The notes beneath the pieces are model-generated. The model was not told the origin of the DNA, did no database searches, and worked only from the letters and a program-made list of their open reading frames with translations. This document shows, in pieces, positions 61,378 to 64,000 of a stretch of 64,000 nt of DNA; within the stretch, counting starts at the first letter, position 1, and each line of letters opens with the position of its first letter. Source of the DNA: Sphingobium abikonense NBRC 16140 (GTDB lineage: Bacteria; Pseudomonadota; Alphaproteobacteria; Sphingomonadales; Sphingomonadaceae); contig NZ_BCYT01000005.1 in NCBI RefSeq assembly GCF_001598335.1, forward strand, positions 62,001 through 126,000, given 5' to 3'. The position numbers and the translations under genes were made by a program.

Positions 61378-63972
61378 ATGGATATGCACGCTTCCGCCGC
61401 CACACCCCCTGTTATTCGCCGTTCCGATTATCGTGCCCCTGACTGGCTCGTGCCCGACATTGCGCTTCAGTTCGAACTGGACCCTGCGCTGACGACCGTG
61501 CGCGCGACTCTGTCTGTCACGCGCAACGACCAACATGATCGGCCACTTCGTCTGGACGGCGACGGACTGGTGCCCTTGGAGGTCCGCGTCGACGGCCGCG
61601 TGCTCGACCAGACCGAATGGCATTTGGAGGCCGGGGCGCTGATCCTCACCTTGCCAGATGACGCGCATCAGGTCGAAACGCTGGTCGAACTGGCGCCTGA
61701 GCGCAACAGCAAGCTGATGGGCCTTTATGCCAGTGGCGGATTACTCTGCACCCAATGCGAGGCGGAGGGTTTTCGCCGGATCACTTTCTTTCCGGACCGT
61801 CCCGATATCCTGTCGCGGTACAGCGTCCATATGAGCGCAAACAAAGCGCGCTTCCCGATACTTCTGGCCAATGGCGACCCGGTCGAGCAGGGGGAGGGTG
61901 ACAATGGCCGGCATTGGGCCGTCTGGAACGACCCCTATCCCAAGCCCTGCTATCTCTTCGCCTTGGTGGCTGGCGACTTGGCCTGCAATGCCGACCGCTT
62001 CGTGACCATGAGCGGCCGTGAGGTGCAATTGGGCATCTGGGTGAAGGAAGCCGATCTTCCCCGCACCGCCCATGCCATGCAGGCGCTGAAAAACAGCATG
62101 GCCTGGGATGAGCGGGTCTACGGGCGTGAATATGACCTCGACGTATTTAACATTGTTGCAGTCGCGGATTTCAACTTCGGTGCGATGGAGAATAAGGGGC
62201 TTAACATCTTTAATTCGCGCTACATATTGGCCGATCCCGACACGGCGACCGACATTGATTATGACGGTGTCGAGGGGGTTGTGGCGCATGAATATTTCCA
62301 CAATTGGTCGGGCAATCGCGTCACCTGCCGCGACTGGTTCCAGCTGTCATTGAAGGAAGGCTTCACCGTCTTTCGTGACCAGAATTTCTCAGCCGACATG
62401 GGCAGCCACGCGGTCAAGCGGATCGAGGATGTGCGCATCCTGCGCGCAGGCCAGTTTCCCGAGGACTCCGGGCCGCTGGCGCATCCGGTCAGGCCCGAAT
62501 CCTATATGGAAATCAGCAACTTCTATACTGCGACCATCTATAACAAGGGCGCCGAGCTGATCCGTATGATCGCTTTGATGCTCGGCCCGGAGCGGTTTCG
62601 CGCCGGCTGCGACCTCTATTTTGATCGCCATGACGGACAGGCCGCGACCTGTGAGGACTTCGTTCGCGCGATGGAGGATGGCGGCGGCATCGACCTTGGC
62701 CAGTTCCGTCTTTGGTACGAGCAGGCCGGCACGCCGCGCGTGCGGGCGCTGATGGCGCATGATCCAGCCAGCGGCACGGTCGATCTAACGCTAACGCAGA
62801 ACGTGTCGCCGACGCCTGGCCAACCGGAAAAACAGCCGATGGCGATCCCCCTGCGTGTCGCCTTGTTCGATCGCGCGACCGGTTCGCATCATGGCGACGA
62901 GCTCTTGATGCTGACGGTAGCGGAGCAGCGCTTCACCTTCCCGGACTTCGCTGCCGCGCCAGTGCTGTCAATCAATCGCGGTTTCTCCGCGCCGGTGATC
63001 GTCGACAGCGATCGCAGCCAGGCCGATCTCGCCTTCCTGTCGGCGCATGATGATGATCCCTTCGCCCGCTACGAAGCGATGCAGCAATTGATGGTCAATG
63101 TGCTGGTGGGACGGATCGGCGGGCAGCCTGCCGACGACGCAGCCGTGGTAGACGCCATCCGCCACACGCTGACGGACCCGATATTGGACCCTGCTTTCGT
63201 GGCGGAGGCCATCCGCTTGCCGAGTGAGGCCTATCTAGGCGACCAGATGCAAATCGTCGATCCCGATGCGATCCACGCGGCACGCGACGCGCTTCAGCAC
63301 CGCGTCGGTGCAGAGCTGGAACCGCTGTGGCGCGATATCCACGCCCGTCTGCGCGCGAACAACTTTTCTTTGTCTCCGGCGGCCAAGGGCGCCAGAAAGC
63401 TGCGCAATGCCGCGCTCCATTATCTGGTGGCGTCAGGCGCTTCCGATGGCCCGGCAATCGCTTTCGATCAGTTCAGCCAGGCCGATAACATGACCGAGCG
63501 GCAAGCTGCACTGGGCACGCTGGCCAATGGCGAAAGCGCCGAGCGAATAGCGGCGCTGGATATTTTCTATAACCGCTATCGCGCCGATCCCCTCACGCTC
63601 GACAAATGGTTCCAGACCCAGGCCTTTGCCTTCCATCCCGATACCGTCAACCTGATCGAGGAATTGGGCCGGCACAAGGACTTCACCCTCACAAATCCCA
63701 ATCGGGTCCGCGCGCTTTATGGCGCTTTTTCCGGCAATCAATGGGCATTTCATCACCGGTCCGGCAAAGGCTATCGCCTCGTCGCCGACTGCATCCTCGC
63801 GCTCGATCCCATCAACCCGCAGACCGCTGCGCGGCTGGTGCCGCCGCTCGGCCGCTGGAAGCGTTTCGGGCCCGACCGCGCAGGCCTTATGCAGGCGGAA
63901 CTGCGTCGCATCCTCGACCAGTCGGGCCTGTCAAAGGATGTGCTGGAACAGGTGCGAAAAAGCCTGGATTAA
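61378..63972 (+). CDS. pepN: Aminopeptidase N (M1 family)
   Basis: PepN is a zinc aminopeptidase that takes residues off peptide N-termini in the cytoplasm. The 864-residue protein has the substrate motif GAMENKGLN near residue 270 and the zinc site VAHEYFHNWSGNRVT near 305 (HExxH), with FTVFRDQNFSADM after. The C-terminal part is the DUF3458 domain pair. I took ATG 61378; GTG 61372 is also in frame. It stands 105 bases after parB and ends just before the window edge. Confidence 0.96.
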   Translation: MDMHASAATPPVIRRSDYRAPDWLVPDIALQFELDPALTTVRATLSVTRNDQHDRPLRLDGDGLVPLEVRVDGRVLDQTEWHLEAGALILTLPDDAHQVETLVELAPERNSKLMGLYASGGLLCTQCEAEGFRRITFFPDRPDILSRYSVHMSANKARFPILLANGDPVEQGEGDNGRHWAVWNDPYPKPCYLFALVAGDLACNADRFVTMSGREVQLGIWVKEADLPRTAHAMQALKNSMAWDERVYGREYDLDVFNIVAVADFNFGAMENKGLNIFNSRYILADPDTATDIDYDGVEGVVAHEYFHNWSGNRVTCRDWFQLSLKEGFTVFRDQNFSADMGSHAVKRIEDVRILRAGQFPEDSGPLAHPVRPESYMEISNFYTATIYNKGAELIRMIALMLGPERFRAGCDLYFDRHDGQAATCEDFVRAMEDGGGIDLGQFRLWYEQAGTPRVRALMAHDPASGTVDLTLTQNVSPTPGQPEKQPMAIPLRVALFDRATGSHHGDELLMLTVAEQRFTFPDFAAAPVLSINRGFSAPVIVDSDRSQADLAFLSAHDDDPFARYEAMQQLMVNVLVGRIGGQPADDAAVVDAIRHTLTDPILDPAFVAEAIRLPSEAYLGDQMQIVDPDAIHAARDALQHRVGAELEPLWRDIHARLRANNFSLSPAAKGARKLRNAALHYLVASGASDGPAIAFDQFSQADNMTERQAALGTLANGESAERIAALDIFYNRYRADPLTLDKWFQTQAFAFHPDTVNLIEELGRHKDFTLTNPNRVRALYGAFSGNQWAFHHRSGKGYRLVADCILALDPINPQTAARLVPPLGRWKRFGPDRAGLMQAELRRILDQSGLSKDVLEQVRKSLD

Positions 63973-64000
63973 GGGGCGACGGCGGCACAATACACGCCGC

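Noticed and set aside
1..64000. tRNA, rRNA, CRISPR, insertion sequences and prophage genes
   Set aside because: I looked for cloverleaf-like tRNA sequence, repeated spacers, transposase and integrase motifs and found none. A covariance-model scan would be needed to rule out an unusual tRNA.

Overview
This window is a stretch of high-GC chromosome from an alphaproteobacterium, most likely a member of the Sphingomonadaceae (Sphingobium, Sphingomonas or a close relative). The evidence is the gene set and order: the division-site regulator MipZ, the mnmE-mnmG-rsmG-parA-parB cluster, the ppsR-maf-aroE-coaE-dnaQ run beside hemE, small families typical of this group (DUF1491, DUF3576, DUF6489, MmcB) and a CNNM/CBS transporter. 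No plasmid, prophage, insertion sequence, CRISPR array, rRNA or tRNA gene was seen. It is a housekeeping, origin-proximal region.

The left end (1-6.8 kb) holds a truncated AraC-type regulator, pyrD, a gamma-glutamyltranspeptidase, an OmpA-like lipoprotein, a CNNM/CBS protein and a glycerate-kinase-like P-loop protein. From 6.8 to 13.8 kb eleven genes in a row lie on the minus strand: mmcB (with a LexA-type box), a SleB-like cell-wall hydrolase, DUF1491, a thioesterase, ptsN, hpf, dnaQ, coaE, aroE, maf and ppsR. The 288-bp gap 13799-14086 between ppsR and hemE carries DnaA boxes, an AT-rich tract and five GANTC sites. Its position matches the Caulobacter-type origin, so I call it oriC. To its right most genes point right.

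From 14 to 30 kb come hemE-hemJ, panC, mipZ with a J-domain gene and a decayed phosphomannomutase/phosphoglucomutase pseudogene, then a fadL-type porin, ispG, an EamA permease, a GNAT enzyme, ftsK, lolA, xth, ribA and an L,D-transpeptidase-like gene. Two intergenic regions here (before fadL and before lolA) contain a pair of related putative small RNAs with a shared C-rich core. In one of them the core is perfectly complementary to the fadL ribosome-binding site.

From 30 to 55 kb are glnD, mutS, a malic enzyme-phosphotransacetylase fusion, a flavin reductase, a deacetylase/ATP-grasp/tyrosine-phosphatase group, leuS, lptE-holA, msrB, a class A penicillin-binding protein, a two-domain retropepsin-like protein, rho, a TerC protein, a methyltransferase, a quinone oxidoreductase and a dienelactone hydrolase. 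The right end (55-64 kb) is the partition cluster mnmE-mnmG-rsmG-parA-parB with three parS sites, followed by pepN. Together oriC, parS/ParAB, MipZ and FtsK place much of the machinery for chromosome replication start, segregation and division-site choice in one 60-kb region.
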